DNA of 64,000 bases from Antribacter gilvus. GTDB taxonomy: Bacteria > Actinomycetota > Actinomycetes > Actinomycetales > Cellulomonadaceae. The stretch lies in NCBI RefSeq assembly GCF_003946865.1, contig NZ_QXTH01000001.1, positions 186,001 through 250,000 on the forward strand, in the 5' to 3' direction. Of this stretch, positions 49,793-58,122 are shown one piece after another. The notes under the pieces were generated by a model. That model did no database searches. It saw nothing but the letters and a program-made list of their open reading frames with translations, and was not told where the DNA came from. Positions within the stretch are counted from its first letter, which is position 1. Each line of letters begins with the position of its first letter. A program made the translations under genes and the position numbers.

Positions 49793-50605
49793 TCAGCCGC
49801 CGAGCCGGCCTGCCAGCCATCCCGCGAGGCGGTCCGGCCGGTCGGTGATGATCGCGTCGACGCCGGTGCCGCCGTCGGTCCCGAGGAGGGCCGCCCACTC
49901 CTCGGGCTCGTCCGCCGTCCACACCATGACGCGCAGGCCCTGGGCGTGGAGCCGGGCGACGAGGTCGGCGTCCGGGTCGGTCGCCATCGCGACCGACGGG
50001 TTGCAGCACACCACCCCCAGGTCCCCGGCGAGCGCGACGGCCTCGGGATGCTCCTCGGACACGAGGAGCCCTCGTGGCAGGTGCGGTGCGGCGTCGCGCA
50101 GCGCCGCCACGGTGTCCGGCCAGAAGCTCTGCACCACGACACGGTCCGCGAGCCCGGCCTCGTCGACGGCGGTGGTGACCAGCGCCGCCTCGGGGACGGT
50201 CCAGGCGTCCTTGAGCTCGAGGAGCAGGTCCGTGCCGGGGTGGGCCGCGACAAAGGCGAGGACCTCGCTCAGCGTCGGGATGCGTTCGCCGGCGTGGTGC
50301 GACGAGAACCACGAACCGGCGTCGAGCGCGCGCAGCTCGGCCAGGGTCAGGTCCGCGACGGCCCCGCTGCCGTCGGTGGTGGAGTCGACGGTGTCGTCGT
50401 GGATCACCACGACGACACCGTCAGCGCTGAGCTGGACGTCGATCTCGATCGCGCCGGCGCCCGCCCGCCACGCGGCGTCGAGCGCCGCGACCGTGTTCTG
50501 CGGGGCCAGCGACGAGTTGCCGCGGTGCGCGACGACCACCGGCCGACGGCGCGGGCCGGCAACCGGGTCGGCGGGGGTGAGGGGGGCCGGGAGAAGGGTC
50601 GTCAC
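49793..50605 (-). CDS. Glycerophosphodiester phosphodiesterase (second of two)
   Basis: A 270-residue GDPD enzyme with the same motifs as its neighbour: VVAHRGNSSLAPQNTVAALD, AIEIDVQLSADG, IHDDTVDSTTDGSG, LLLELKDAW, VVQSFWPDTVAALRDAAPHL and IITDRPD. The block VQSFWPDTVAALRDAAPHLP is identical in both copies, indicating recent duplication or conversion. GTG 50605 follows GGAG. No signal peptide. Tandem order suggests shared phosphate/glycerol scavenging. Confidence 0.9.
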   Translation of the reverse strand: MTTLLPAPLTPADPVAGPRRRPVVVAHRGNSSLAPQNTVAALDAAWRAGAGAIEIDVQLSADGVVVVIHDDTVDSTTDGSGAVADLTLAELRALDAGSWFSSHHAGERIPTLSEVLAFVAAHPGTDLLLELKDAWTVPEAALVTTAVDEAGLADRVVVQSFWPDTVAALRDAAPHLPRGLLVSEEHPEAVALAGDLGVVCCNPSVAMATDPDADLVARLHAQGLRVMVWTADEPEEWAALLGTDGGTGVDAIITDRPDRLAGWLAGRLGG

Positions 50606-50720
50606 AGGGGCACTCCAGGTCGTCGCCGACGGGCCGGGACAGGCCCGGGCCCAGCCTGTCACGGCCGGCGGGCTGGACGCGCGATTCCAGATTCCCAGCC
50701 CAGGATGGTTTCATTTCCGC

Positions 50721-51224
50721 ATGATCCTGCGCTCTCGTCGGGCCGCCGCCCGCGGCCCTGCCGCCGTCGTCACATCCGGCCTCGCGCTGGCCCTCCTGCT
50801 CGCCGGGTGCACCGCAGAGGGCGGGCCGGAGGCCGGGGCGAGCGCGACGCCGTCGGGCAGCGCGAGCGCCTCGGGCGAGCCGGCCGACGAGGCCACCGAC
50901 GGGCCGATGGACGCCACCCAGGCGTGCGCCGCGATGTTCGTCTCCGGCGAGGAGCAGCTCGACGACGAGGTGGCGTCCGCCCTGCTCGACGTGAGCAAGG
51001 ACGGCCTGGGCTCGGGCAACGCCGACCGGATGCACGCGCTCGGGCTGCGGCTCGGCCGGCTCGAGAACCGGGTTCCTGCCGAGTTCCAGGAGCCGCTCCA
51101 GAAGATCCGCGTGCCCTTCCTCCAGGTCCAGGAGAGCCTCGACGCCATGGACGGAGGCGACATCCAGCTCGACATCGGCTCCGCCACGGACGGACTCAAG
51201 GAGTACACGGCGCTCTGCTCATGA
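50721..51224 (+). CDS. Lipoprotein of unknown function
   Basis: A 167-residue protein with a lipoprotein signal (VVTSGLALALLLAGC, Cys about 30). A Ser/Ala/Gly linker and a helical domain (DATQACAAMFVSGEEQLDDE, LGLRLGRLENRVPAEFQEPL, EYTALCS) follow. Two further cysteines (AC in the first helix, C at the penultimate residue) could pair. Similar small helical lipoproteins are common in actinobacteria; none has an assigned role that I recognise. Confidence 0.8.
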   Translation: MILRSRRAAARGPAAVVTSGLALALLLAGCTAEGGPEAGASATPSGSASASGEPADEATDGPMDATQACAAMFVSGEEQLDDEVASALLDVSKDGLGSGNADRMHALGLRLGRLENRVPAEFQEPLQKIRVPFLQVQESLDAMDGGDIQLDIGSATDGLKEYTALCS

Positions 51225-51236
51225 TCGCGGCGGTCC

Positions 51237-52664
51237 TCAGCCCCCGACGTCGGACCGCGCGGCCGCCACGGTGTCGGCGAGGGCATCGCGCGGGTCGACG
51301 AAGCCGGCCGTGACGTTCGCTGCCCCGGCGCGCGCGACCCGTGCCACGTACGCGCCGTGGTTCCGGTACCGGCTGTCCAGCTCCTCCGCGGTGAGCGGCC
51401 GGTGGCTGCCGAACAGCAGGCAGAACGACGCCCCGGAGTTCACGCCGGTGTCGACCGACGTCGGCACGCTCACCTGCGAGAGGCGGATCCCGCCCACGGC
51501 GTGCCCGAGGCCGTCGCGGACCACCTGACCGCCGGACATCTCGATGGGCGGCGCGTGCGGCGGCTCGACGCCGTCGACCCACGCGGCCAGGTGCCCGTAG
51601 GCCCGCGTGGTGACGTGGTGCATCGGTACCCGGCTGAACGGCGGGGCCGTGCACGTGTACTCGGTGGCGCCGCCCAGGTCGCGCTCCGAGATCGACCGGC
51701 GGTACTCCTGCCCGGCCCAGCCCGAGTGGGCGGCGCCCGCGACCTCCCAGCGGCGGTAGCCGGCGTCGTCGGGCCGCGTGGACGGGAAGAGGCGCACGTC
51801 CGTCTCCGACTGCAGGTGGAAGACCGGCTCGTCGCCCGCCCGGGTGGGCGCGTTGCCGACGACGAACGCATAGCCGTCGAACACCGGGTCCGTCTGCGGG
51901 AGGATCCGGTCGTAGTAGACGACCATCCTGCCCGCGGACTGGGAGGCGCCGATGGCGAGGACGGTCTCCGCGGGGACGGCGGGGACCGCACGCCCGTCGA
52001 CTGCCCGGGCGGCGTCCGCGAAGATCTCGTACGACAGCTCGTCCGCGCTGAAGGCACCCCCGCCGGTGACGTCGAGCGCCCCGTAGCGGGCCGGGCTCCA
52101 CCGGCGCAGGTGCTCGACGCCGACGCGCTGCGCCGACACCCCGACCCACGTGTAGCCGTCGCGCGTGAGCTGCTCGGTGTTCCACAGCGCGTCCAGGTCG
52201 TACCCCGCGGTCACGTTCTGCCACTCCATGAGCACGACGCCGTTGCTGTGGCGCGGCTTCGCAGGCCGCCGCACCACGATCCGCGTCGAGTACGGGACGT
52301 CCTGGGTGAGGCGCGTGCCGTCGGGGGCCCAGGCGTCGGCCCGGCCTGAGAGGACGAACTCCTCCTCGACGTACCCGGCGGCCGCCAGGTCGTCGTCGGT
52401 GGAGAAAAAGGGGTAGGTGTCGGCCAGGTCGGGCGAGAGGGGATCGCCGGGAGCGGTGCCGGGTAGCGGGCCGACGACGATGGGGGTGTCGTGGGTGCTG
52501 GCGCTCGCGGCGCGGGCCGGGGTGACGGCTGCCGGGGTCGAGGCTGCGGGGGTCGAGGCTGCTGGGGCGGCGGCGAGGAGGCTCGCTGCGAGGGCGATCC
52601 CCAGGCCCGCCGCAAGGCGGCGGCGGACTGCGGACGGGACTGCGGGCGGACGGAGGTGGAGCAT
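51237..52664 (-). CDS. Secreted alpha/beta-hydrolase domain protein
   Basis: A 475-residue exported protein. The signal peptide (RRRLAAGLGIALAASLLAAA) is followed by a short PAAST repeat. The body has YVEEEFVLSGRADAW, NGVVLMEWQNVTAGYD, GYTWVGVSAQRVGVEHLRRW, nucleophile elbow AIGASQSAGRM, and a late His region (PMHHVTTRAYGH or YRNHGAYV). The family (alpha/beta hydrolase domain, often plain 'hypothetical secreted') acts on unknown esters. Start ATG 52664. Confidence 0.82.
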   Translation of the reverse strand: MLHLRPPAVPSAVRRRLAAGLGIALAASLLAAAPAASTPAASTPAAVTPARAASASTHDTPIVVGPLPGTAPGDPLSPDLADTYPFFSTDDDLAAAGYVEEEFVLSGRADAWAPDGTRLTQDVPYSTRIVVRRPAKPRHSNGVVLMEWQNVTAGYDLDALWNTEQLTRDGYTWVGVSAQRVGVEHLRRWSPARYGALDVTGGGAFSADELSYEIFADAARAVDGRAVPAVPAETVLAIGASQSAGRMVVYYDRILPQTDPVFDGYAFVVGNAPTRAGDEPVFHLQSETDVRLFPSTRPDDAGYRRWEVAGAAHSGWAGQEYRRSISERDLGGATEYTCTAPPFSRVPMHHVTTRAYGHLAAWVDGVEPPHAPPIEMSGGQVVRDGLGHAVGGIRLSQVSVPTSVDTGVNSGASFCLLFGSHRPLTAEELDSRYRNHGAYVARVARAGAANVTAGFVDPRDALADTVAAARSDVGG

Positions 52665-52782
52665 GAGGACTCCTTCCCGCGGCGTCGTCGTCGAGGCCGC
52701 GCATCGGTGTCCTTGCAGCCAAACGGGGTTCGGGTGGTGGCCGCATCGGCAGGATCACCGGGGTCCGCGGTGGGGACCGCCG

Positions 52783-52838
52783 CGACCAGGCGATCGTGCA
52801 CCGTATCGGGCCTGATTCGCGGCACGATCGCCTGGTCG
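52783..52838 (-). terminator. Stem-loop downstream of tRNA-Lys
   Basis: A perfect 17-bp inverted repeat (52783-52799 / 52822-52838) with a 22-base loop, 36 bases beyond the tRNA-Lys 3' end on the minus strand and upstream of the hydrolase gene. Confidence 0.6.
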
Positions 52839-52873
52839 TGGGCGCAGCGTGGCTGTCCGCGGTGGTGTGAAGG

Positions 52874-52946
52874 TGGGCCCCCCGGGGCTCGAACCCGGAA
52901 CCTACGGATTAAAAGTCCGCAGCTCTGCCAATTGAGCTAGAGGCCC
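52874..52946 (-). tRNA. tRNA-Lys (TTT)
   Basis: A 73-base cloverleaf. Acceptor GGGCCTC with GGGGCCC (one wobble), discriminator A, anticodon TTT in ACTTTTA, T-loop GGTTCGAGCCC. CCA not encoded. Confidence 0.95.
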
Positions 52947-53048
52947 GCACGCCGGGCATCCCCGGTGCGACGACGCCCCAGCCTACGCGGCACGGAAGGG
53001 TTCCGGGGATCGTCCGCACCTCGGGCGGTCGGAGCGCGGTCGGAGCGC

Positions 53049-53107
53049 GATCGGCAGTTCGGATGATCGGCAACCCGGGCTGCCGATCATCCGACGAACT
53101 GCCGATC
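53049..53107. repeat. Large imperfect hairpin related to the purL terminator hairpin
   Basis: Left arm 53049-53072 pairs with 53081-53107 over about 24 bp, with a 3-base bulge and an 8-base loop. The word GATCATCCGACGRRCTGCCG is shared with 7634-7653. It lies between the divergent tRNA-Lys and hesB-like genes, where no terminator is needed. The rest of this 347-base gap (52947-53293) shows no gene. Confidence 0.65.
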
Positions 53108-53293
53108 ACGGGCGAGCGGGGCCAAACGCCACAAGACGCGACCGGCGGGGCACCCTAAGCCCGCCCCGCGGCCGCTGTCATGCGCTGTCCCACCCACCGA
53201 GAGATATCGGCCAGATTGCGTCTCATGCTTGCGACACGGCCCCGGAGTTGGTTCGGTGGACGGGTCCACGGAAACCAACGAGAGGAGCCGCTC

Positions 53294-53578
53294 GTGCTCA
53301 CCGTGACCGACAACGCCCGTACGGCCGTGCAGGATCTCGCCCAGCAGGCCGGCGTTCCGGCCGAGGGTGGGCTGCGCATCGCGCAGGCCGCCGACCAGCC
53401 GGGCAATTTCGAGCTCGCGCTCGTGCCGGCTCCGCAGCCGAACGACCAGGTTGTGGACTCGGGTGCTACCCACGTGTTCGTCGAGGCGGAAGCCGCCCCG
53501 GCGCTGGACGCCCTCACGCTCGACGCCGACCCGGCCGCACAGGGTCCGGGCTTCGTGCTCACACCTCAGCAGGCCTGA
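53294..53578 (+). CDS. HesB/IscA-like small protein lacking cysteines
   Basis: A 94-residue protein with the HesB/IscA start LTVTDNARTAVQDLAQQAGV, then GGLRIAQA and VDSGATHVFVEAEAAPALDA. The A-type Fe-S carrier fold is suggested, but all three cysteines that hold the cluster are absent and there is no Cys at all. Related cysteine-free forms exist in actinobacteria with unknown role. GTG 53294 follows GAGGAG. Confidence 0.75.
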   Translation: MLTVTDNARTAVQDLAQQAGVPAEGGLRIAQAADQPGNFELALVPAPQPNDQVVDSGATHVFVEAEAAPALDALTLDADPAAQGPGFVLTPQQA

Positions 53579-53676
53579 GCTCACCGGCGCTCCGGCGCCG
53601 GACGTACGACGACGGCGGGTCGCCTCCTCGAGGCGGCCCGCCGTCGCGTCCGGAGACGCCCCCGCAACAGGAGCGA

Positions 53677-54474
53677 CTACAGCGCGACCCCGAGGATCCA
53701 GGCGCCGCCGAGCAGCAGCGACCCGACCGTCACGACGAGGAACAGACCCACCCACAGCAGCCCGGGCACGGCGGTGAGGCGGGCGAGCTGGTCGGCGTCG
53801 GACGTGCGCGCCTGACCGCGGGCGCGCTGCGTCTGCAGCTCCAGCACGGGCCGGACGGCCCCGAGGAGCAGGAACCACGTCACGGCGTACGCGACGGCGC
53901 TCTGCACGTGCGGTTCCAGGACCCATGAGACGAAGACCAGCGCGGTCCCCGAGACGAGGATCGACCAGAGGCCGAACCAGTTCCGGATCTGCAGGAGCAG
54001 GAGCGCCAGCAGGAGGACGAGCAGCCACAGCAGGCCGACGGCGTAGCCCTGGCGCAGCAGCCATGCCGCCCCGAGGCCGATGAGGCCGGGCCCCACGTAC
54101 CCGGCGAACGCGGTGGCCACCATGCCGGGCCCGCGCGGCCGTCCGCGCGAGACGGTGAGCCCTGACGTGTCGGAGTGCAGGCGGATGCCCTCGAGGCGCC
54201 GCCCGGTGACGAGCGCGCCGAAGGCGTGGGCGCCCTCGTGGGCGATCGTGATGACGTGGCGGGTCATGCGCCACACAGGAGAGAGCAGCACCACCACGAG
54301 GGCGATCCCGGCCATGGCCAGGACCACCGTCTGCTGGGGTGCGGGCACGGACGTGGTCGCGCTCGTCCAGATGGTGGCGAGCACGTCGCCCACGGACGCG
54401 AGACCGCCGGCAAATCCGTCAGCGGTCTCGGTCACGCCGGTCTGGACGTTCGTCGGGCTGGCAGCCGAAGTCAT
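53677..54474 (-). CDS. M50B-like integral membrane metallopeptidase family protein
   Basis: A protein of about 265 residues with roughly seven hydrophobic segments. The zinc-like motif HEGAHAFGALVTGRRLEGI lies in helix 2, followed by GYVGPGLIGLGAAWLL and a conserved IRNWFGL. HExxH inside a membrane helix and this layout match the M50B-like group (actinobacterial, role unproven). Start ATG 54474 or ATG 54483; no strong ribosome-binding site at either. Confidence 0.78.
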   Translation of the reverse strand: MTSAASPTNVQTGVTETADGFAGGLASVGDVLATIWTSATTSVPAPQQTVVLAMAGIALVVVLLSPVWRMTRHVITIAHEGAHAFGALVTGRRLEGIRLHSDTSGLTVSRGRPRGPGMVATAFAGYVGPGLIGLGAAWLLRQGYAVGLLWLLVLLLALLLLQIRNWFGLWSILVSGTALVFVSWVLEPHVQSAVAYAVTWFLLLGAVRPVLELQTQRARGQARTSDADQLARLTAVPGLLWVGLFLVVTVGSLLLGGAWILGVAL

Positions 54475-54667
54475 GCGGGCCATCGAACCACAGCCGACTG
54501 TGACGGTCAGCACCTTGCGCCCGATGGGCCCCTGACCATGAGAGACTGGGCCACCGAGGGCTGCGCACCGCGCGCCCGGCGTCGTGGAGATCCCCGATCG
54601 TTTACGGCGGACCCCGACCAGGCGTACCCGCAGGGCGCGCCGTCACGAGCCCCGAGAGGCCACCACT

Positions 54668-56155
54668 GTGACCACATCCTTTTCTGACTTCGGCCTGCCC
54701 GCGCCCGTGGTGCGTGCACTGACCGACCGCGGTATCACCACTCCCTTCCCCATCCAGACGGCCTCGCTGCCCGACTCCCTCGCCGGCAAGGACGTCCTCG
54801 GACGCGGCCGCACGGGTTCCGGCAAGACCCTGGCGTTCTCGCTCCCGCTGATCACGCGCCTCGCCACGTCCGTGGCCCGGGCCGCTGCCGCCGGGCAGCC
54901 CCGCCGGTCGCCGGGCCGCCCCCGCGCCCTGGTGCTGTGCCCGACGCGTGAGCTGGCCAACCAGATCGACGCCGCCATGTCGCCGCTGGCGCAGGAGCTC
55001 GGTCTCCGCACCACCACGATCTTCGGCGGCGTGGCGCAGTCGCGTCAGGTCACCGCGCTGAAGAGTGGCGTCGACGTCGTCATCGCGTGCCCGGGCCGTC
55101 TCGAGGACCTGCTGAACCAGCGGCTCCTGTCGCTGGACGGCATCGAGATCACCGTGCTCGACGAGGCCGACCACATGGCCGACCTCGGCTTCCTCCCCGG
55201 CGTGAAGCGCATCATGGACCGCACCCCGGCCCGGTCGCAGCGCCTGCTGTTCTCGGCCACGCTGGACAACGGCGTGGACGTCCTCGTCAAGCGCTACCTG
55301 CACGCGCCGGTGACGCACTCGGTGGACGACGCCGCGGCCCCGCCGCCCCAGATGACCCACCACATCCTCGCCGTGTCCGACGCGGACGCGAAGAAGCACG
55401 TGGTGCACCAGCTCGCGTCCGGCACCGGCCGCCGCGTCCTCTTCACCCGCACCAAGCACCAGGCGAAGAAGCTCGCCAAGCAGCTCACGTCCTCGGGCAT
55501 CCCGGCGGTCGACCTGCACGGCAACCTCGGCCAGGGCGCGCGCGAGCGCAACCTCGAGGCGTTCAGCTCGGGCTCGGTCCGGGTCCTCGTGGCCACGGAC
55601 ATCGCGGCCCGCGGCATCCACGTCGACGACGTCGAGCTCGTGGTCCACGTGGACCCGCCGGCCGAGCACAAGGCGTACCTGCACCGGTCGGGCCGTACGG
55701 CCCGTGCCGGCTCCGCCGGTGACGTCGTGACGGTCATGCTCCCGGAGCAGCGCGCCGACGTGCGCGACCTGACCCGCAAGGCGCACATCACCGCCCAGCC
55801 GCTCGCCGTCCGTCCGGGTGACGCCACGATCACGGGCCTGGTCGGCGCGGTCGCGCCGCACGTCACCCCGGCCCCCGAGGCGCCGGTCCAGGTTCAGCGT
55901 CAGGGCCAGGGCTCCGGTCGAGGCGGCCAGCAGGGCCGCGGCTCCGGCCGTTCCGGCGGCAGGCCCTCCGGCCAGGCGGCCCAGGGAGCCTCGCGCGGAA
56001 CGCGCGGGGCGACCGGGACGACGTCGGGCAGCGCGCCCAGCCGCTCCGGTGGAAGCCGGGCGCCGCAGGCCGCTGCTCCGAGGGCTGACGGGACCCCGCG
56101 CCGCCGTCGTGGCGGGCGCGGGCGCGGCCCGGGCGCGGGCGGCTCCGCAGGCTGA
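54668..56155 (+). CDS. DEAD-box ATP-dependent RNA helicase
   Basis: A 495-residue helicase. Q-motif (FSDFGLPAPVVRALTDRGIT TPFPIQ), motif I GRTGSGKT, Ia PTRELANQI, II DEAD (VLDEADHMADLGF), III SAT, V ATDIAARGIHV and VI HRSGRTARAG are all present. The C-terminal 110 residues are Gly/Arg/Gln/Ser-rich (GSGRGGQQGRGSGRSGG), an RNA-binding tail as in RhlE/CsdA-like proteins. GTG 54668. Roles in ribosome assembly or mRNA decay are expected. A very strong hairpin follows. Confidence 0.95.
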   Translation: MTTSFSDFGLPAPVVRALTDRGITTPFPIQTASLPDSLAGKDVLGRGRTGSGKTLAFSLPLITRLATSVARAAAAGQPRRSPGRPRALVLCPTRELANQIDAAMSPLAQELGLRTTTIFGGVAQSRQVTALKSGVDVVIACPGRLEDLLNQRLLSLDGIEITVLDEADHMADLGFLPGVKRIMDRTPARSQRLLFSATLDNGVDVLVKRYLHAPVTHSVDDAAAPPPQMTHHILAVSDADAKKHVVHQLASGTGRRVLFTRTKHQAKKLAKQLTSSGIPAVDLHGNLGQGARERNLEAFSSGSVRVLVATDIAARGIHVDDVELVVHVDPPAEHKAYLHRSGRTARAGSAGDVVTVMLPEQRADVRDLTRKAHITAQPLAVRPGDATITGLVGAVAPHVTPAPEAPVQVQRQGQGSGRGGQQGRGSGRSGGRPSGQAAQGASRGTRGATGTTSGSAPSRSGGSRAPQAAAPRADGTPRRRRGGRGRGPGAGGSAG

Positions 56156-56173
56156 GCAGGCTCCGCAGAACAC

Positions 56174-56230
56174 GCACGACGACGCCGCGGCGGCACCGGG
56201 ACTCCCGGTGCCGCCGCGGCGTCGTCGTGC
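56174..56230 (+). terminator. 28-bp stem terminator of the helicase gene
   Basis: Arms 56174-56201 and 56203-56230 are perfectly complementary, only one base apart (so a loop of a few bases forms). Begins 18 bases after the helicase stop. Confidence 0.9.
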
Positions 56231-56293
56231 TCAGCGGTCCACACCGGAACAGTGCGCACAGCCGGTGCGTTGGGACGGTCGGAGGTGGTTCTC

Positions 56294-56692
56294 ATGACCT
56301 ACGAGGTGTCCAAGACCGACGAGCAGTGGCGGGCCGAGCTCGACCCCGCGGAGTACGCGGTGCTGCGGCAGGCCGGCACGGAGCGTGCCTGGACCGGCGA
56401 GCTGCTCGACGAGAAGCGCGAGGGTGTGTACCGCTGCCGGGCGTGCGGGAACGAGCTCTTCCGGTCCGAGACCAAGTTCGACTCGCACTGCGGCTGGCCG
56501 TCCTTCTACAGCCCGCTCGCGGGCGACCGCGTGGAGCTGATCGAGGACCGCGCCCACGGGATGGTCCGCACCGAGGTGCGCTGCGCCCGCTGCGGGTCGC
56601 ACCTGGGTCACGTCTTCGACGACGCGCCCCAGACGCCGACGGGCGACCGGTTCTGCATGAACTCCGTCAGCCTCACCTTCGATGAGGTCTGA
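56294..56692 (+). CDS. msrB: Peptide-methionine (R)-S-oxide reductase MsrB
   Basis: A 132-residue MsrB. YEVSKTDEQWRAELDPAEYA VLR, the first zinc CxxC (YRCRACGNELF), KFDSHCGWPSFY, HGMVRTEVRCARCGSHLGHV (second CxxC) and the catalytic Cys in RFCMNSVSL. It reduces methionine-R-sulfoxide in proteins with thioredoxin. ATG 56294 has GGAGG nine bases upstream. Its 3' end overlaps the phosphatase gene by 11 bases. Confidence 0.96.
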   Translation: MTYEVSKTDEQWRAELDPAEYAVLRQAGTERAWTGELLDEKREGVYRCRACGNELFRSETKFDSHCGWPSFYSPLAGDRVELIEDRAHGMVRTEVRCARCGSHLGHVFDDAPQTPTGDRFCMNSVSLTFDEV

Positions 56693-57431
56693 GCCCGGGC
56701 CGACGGCGGAGCTCGCCTCCCACGGGGACGCGGGCTCCTGCCTGGCGAACTTTCGCGACGTCGCGACGACCGTGCGCGGCGTGAGGCCCGGCGTGCTGCT
56801 GCGCAGCGACGCCCCGCACTCGGCCGACACGGCGCCCGCGGGCGCCTCGGTATGGCCCCCGCGCACGGTCCTGGACCTGCGCGACACCACGGAGGGCCGG
56901 GAGTCGCACCCGTTCGGCGGGGCGTCGACGGTGCTGTCGCTCCCGCTGCTCCAGGGCGGCACGGGCGCGCCTCGCGGCCTGCCGCGTACGCTCACCGAGC
57001 TGTACCTGCGGATGCTGGCACCGCCCGCGGCGTCGATGGTCGTCGAGGCGGTGACCACCGTCGCCCGCGGCGAGACGCCCGTCCTGGTGCACTGCACCGC
57101 CGGCAAGGACCGCACCGGCGTGACGGTTGCCGTCGCACTGGCTCTCGCCGGGGTGGACCGTGCCGAGATCGTCGCGGACTTCGTGCTGACCGAGGTCGGG
57201 ATGCCGGGAGTGCTGGCGCGGATCCCGCGCACCGCCCGGTTCGCCACTCCGGCCGCCAAGAGCGCGAAGACCGCAGAGATCGCGGCAGAGCTCTTTACGG
57301 CGCCCGCGCACGCGATGGAGGCGTTCCTCGACGCCCTCGACGCGTACGACGGCGGCGCCGAGGGCTGGTTCGCCGCGCACGGCGGGTCGGCCGGAGCGCT
57401 GGCGGAGCTGCGGGCGCGGCTGGTGGCCTGA
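56682..57431 (+). CDS. Tyrosine/dual-specificity phosphatase (PtpB-like, Y_phosphatase3)
   Basis: A 249-residue phosphatase. Begins with a family pattern NFRDVATTVRGVRPGVLLRS, then TVLDLRDTTEGRESHPF, and the P-loop VHCTAGKDRTG (Cys nucleophile and Arg), followed by DFVLTEVGMPGVLARI. Members similar to mycobacterial PtpB dephosphorylate phosphotyrosine, phosphoserine or phosphoinositides. Co-transcribed with msrB by overlap. Confidence 0.9.
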   Translation: MRSEPGPTAELASHGDAGSCLANFRDVATTVRGVRPGVLLRSDAPHSADTAPAGASVWPPRTVLDLRDTTEGRESHPFGGASTVLSLPLLQGGTGAPRGLPRTLTELYLRMLAPPAASMVVEAVTTVARGETPVLVHCTAGKDRTGVTVAVALALAGVDRAEIVADFVLTEVGMPGVLARIPRTARFATPAAKSAKTAEIAAELFTAPAHAMEAFLDALDAYDGGAEGWFAAHGGSAGALAELRARLVA

Positions 57432-57443
57432 CGCCCGGTCGGG

Positions 57444-58010
57444 CTAGTTGTGCGAGCCCTGCCAGGCGGCGATGTCCGCGGAGTAGCGGTGCAGCAGCTC
57501 GGCCAGCTGTGCCACGTCGTTCGGGTTCCAGTGGGCGAGGGCGCTCTCGAAGAGGACGATCCGGCTGGCACGGGCACGCTCGAAACGCGCCTCGCCGTCG
57601 GGGGTCAGCGTGATCCGCTGACCGCGGCTGTCCTCGGGGTCCACCTCGCGGTGCACCAGGCCGAGGGCGGCGAGCCTGCTGAGCTGGCGGGAGACGGTCG
57701 CCCGGCCCACCCCGAAGAACGTCGCGAGGTCGGAGCCGCGCGTCCCGGGGAACTGCGCGATGTGAGCGAGGAGCGGGTAGGCGCTGGCCTCGAGCTCCGG
57801 GTGGACGCGCTTGGCGATGCCGGCACCCGCCGACTGTGCCTTGCGGATCACCAGGCGTAGCTCACGTTCGAGCTCGACGAAGGGCACCACCGGGTCAGGC
57901 GCCCCGTCGGGCAGGATGGCGGCCGGGGTGGCGTCGGTGCCGCCGTTGGGTGCGGCAGAGCGCTCGGCGGCGTCCGTCGGTTCGTCGGCTGTGGAGAGCA
58001 TGCGTCCCAT
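57444..58010 (-). CDS. MarR-family transcriptional regulator
   Basis: A 188-residue protein with a disordered first 40 residues. A MarR winged helix follows: SAYPLLAHIAQFPGTRGSDL ATFFGVGRATVSRQLSRL, AALGLVHREVDPEDSRGQRI TLT. It diverges from an aldo/keto reductase gene with a 112-base AT-rich gap that holds an inverted repeat, suggesting control of both. ATG 58010 (MGRML) or ATG 57998. Confidence 0.9.
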   Translation of the reverse strand: MGRMLSTADEPTDAAERSAAPNGGTDATPAAILPDGAPDPVVPFVELERELRLVIRKAQSAGAGIAKRVHPELEASAYPLLAHIAQFPGTRGSDLATFFGVGRATVSRQLSRLAALGLVHREVDPEDSRGQRITLTPDGEARFERARASRIVLFESALAHWNPNDVAQLAELLHRYSADIAAWQGSHN

Positions 58011-58065
58011 GATGGCGGGTAGCCGGTGCGGATTCCCACATGACGGGCGCCCAATTGAGAACCAA

Positions 58066-58084
58066 CTTACTTACTGATTGTAAG
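58066..58084. promoter_or_regulatory. Candidate MarR operator in the divergent promoter
   Basis: CTTAC (58066-58070) and GTAAG (58080-58084) form an inverted repeat with a 9-base spacer in an unusually AT-rich block. TAAGAT (58081-58086) overlapping it could be the -10 of the aldo/keto reductase gene. Confidence 0.4.
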
Positions 58085-58122
58085 ATATAGCCCCACCCGA
58101 CTCCGAAGAAAGCGGTTCGACG

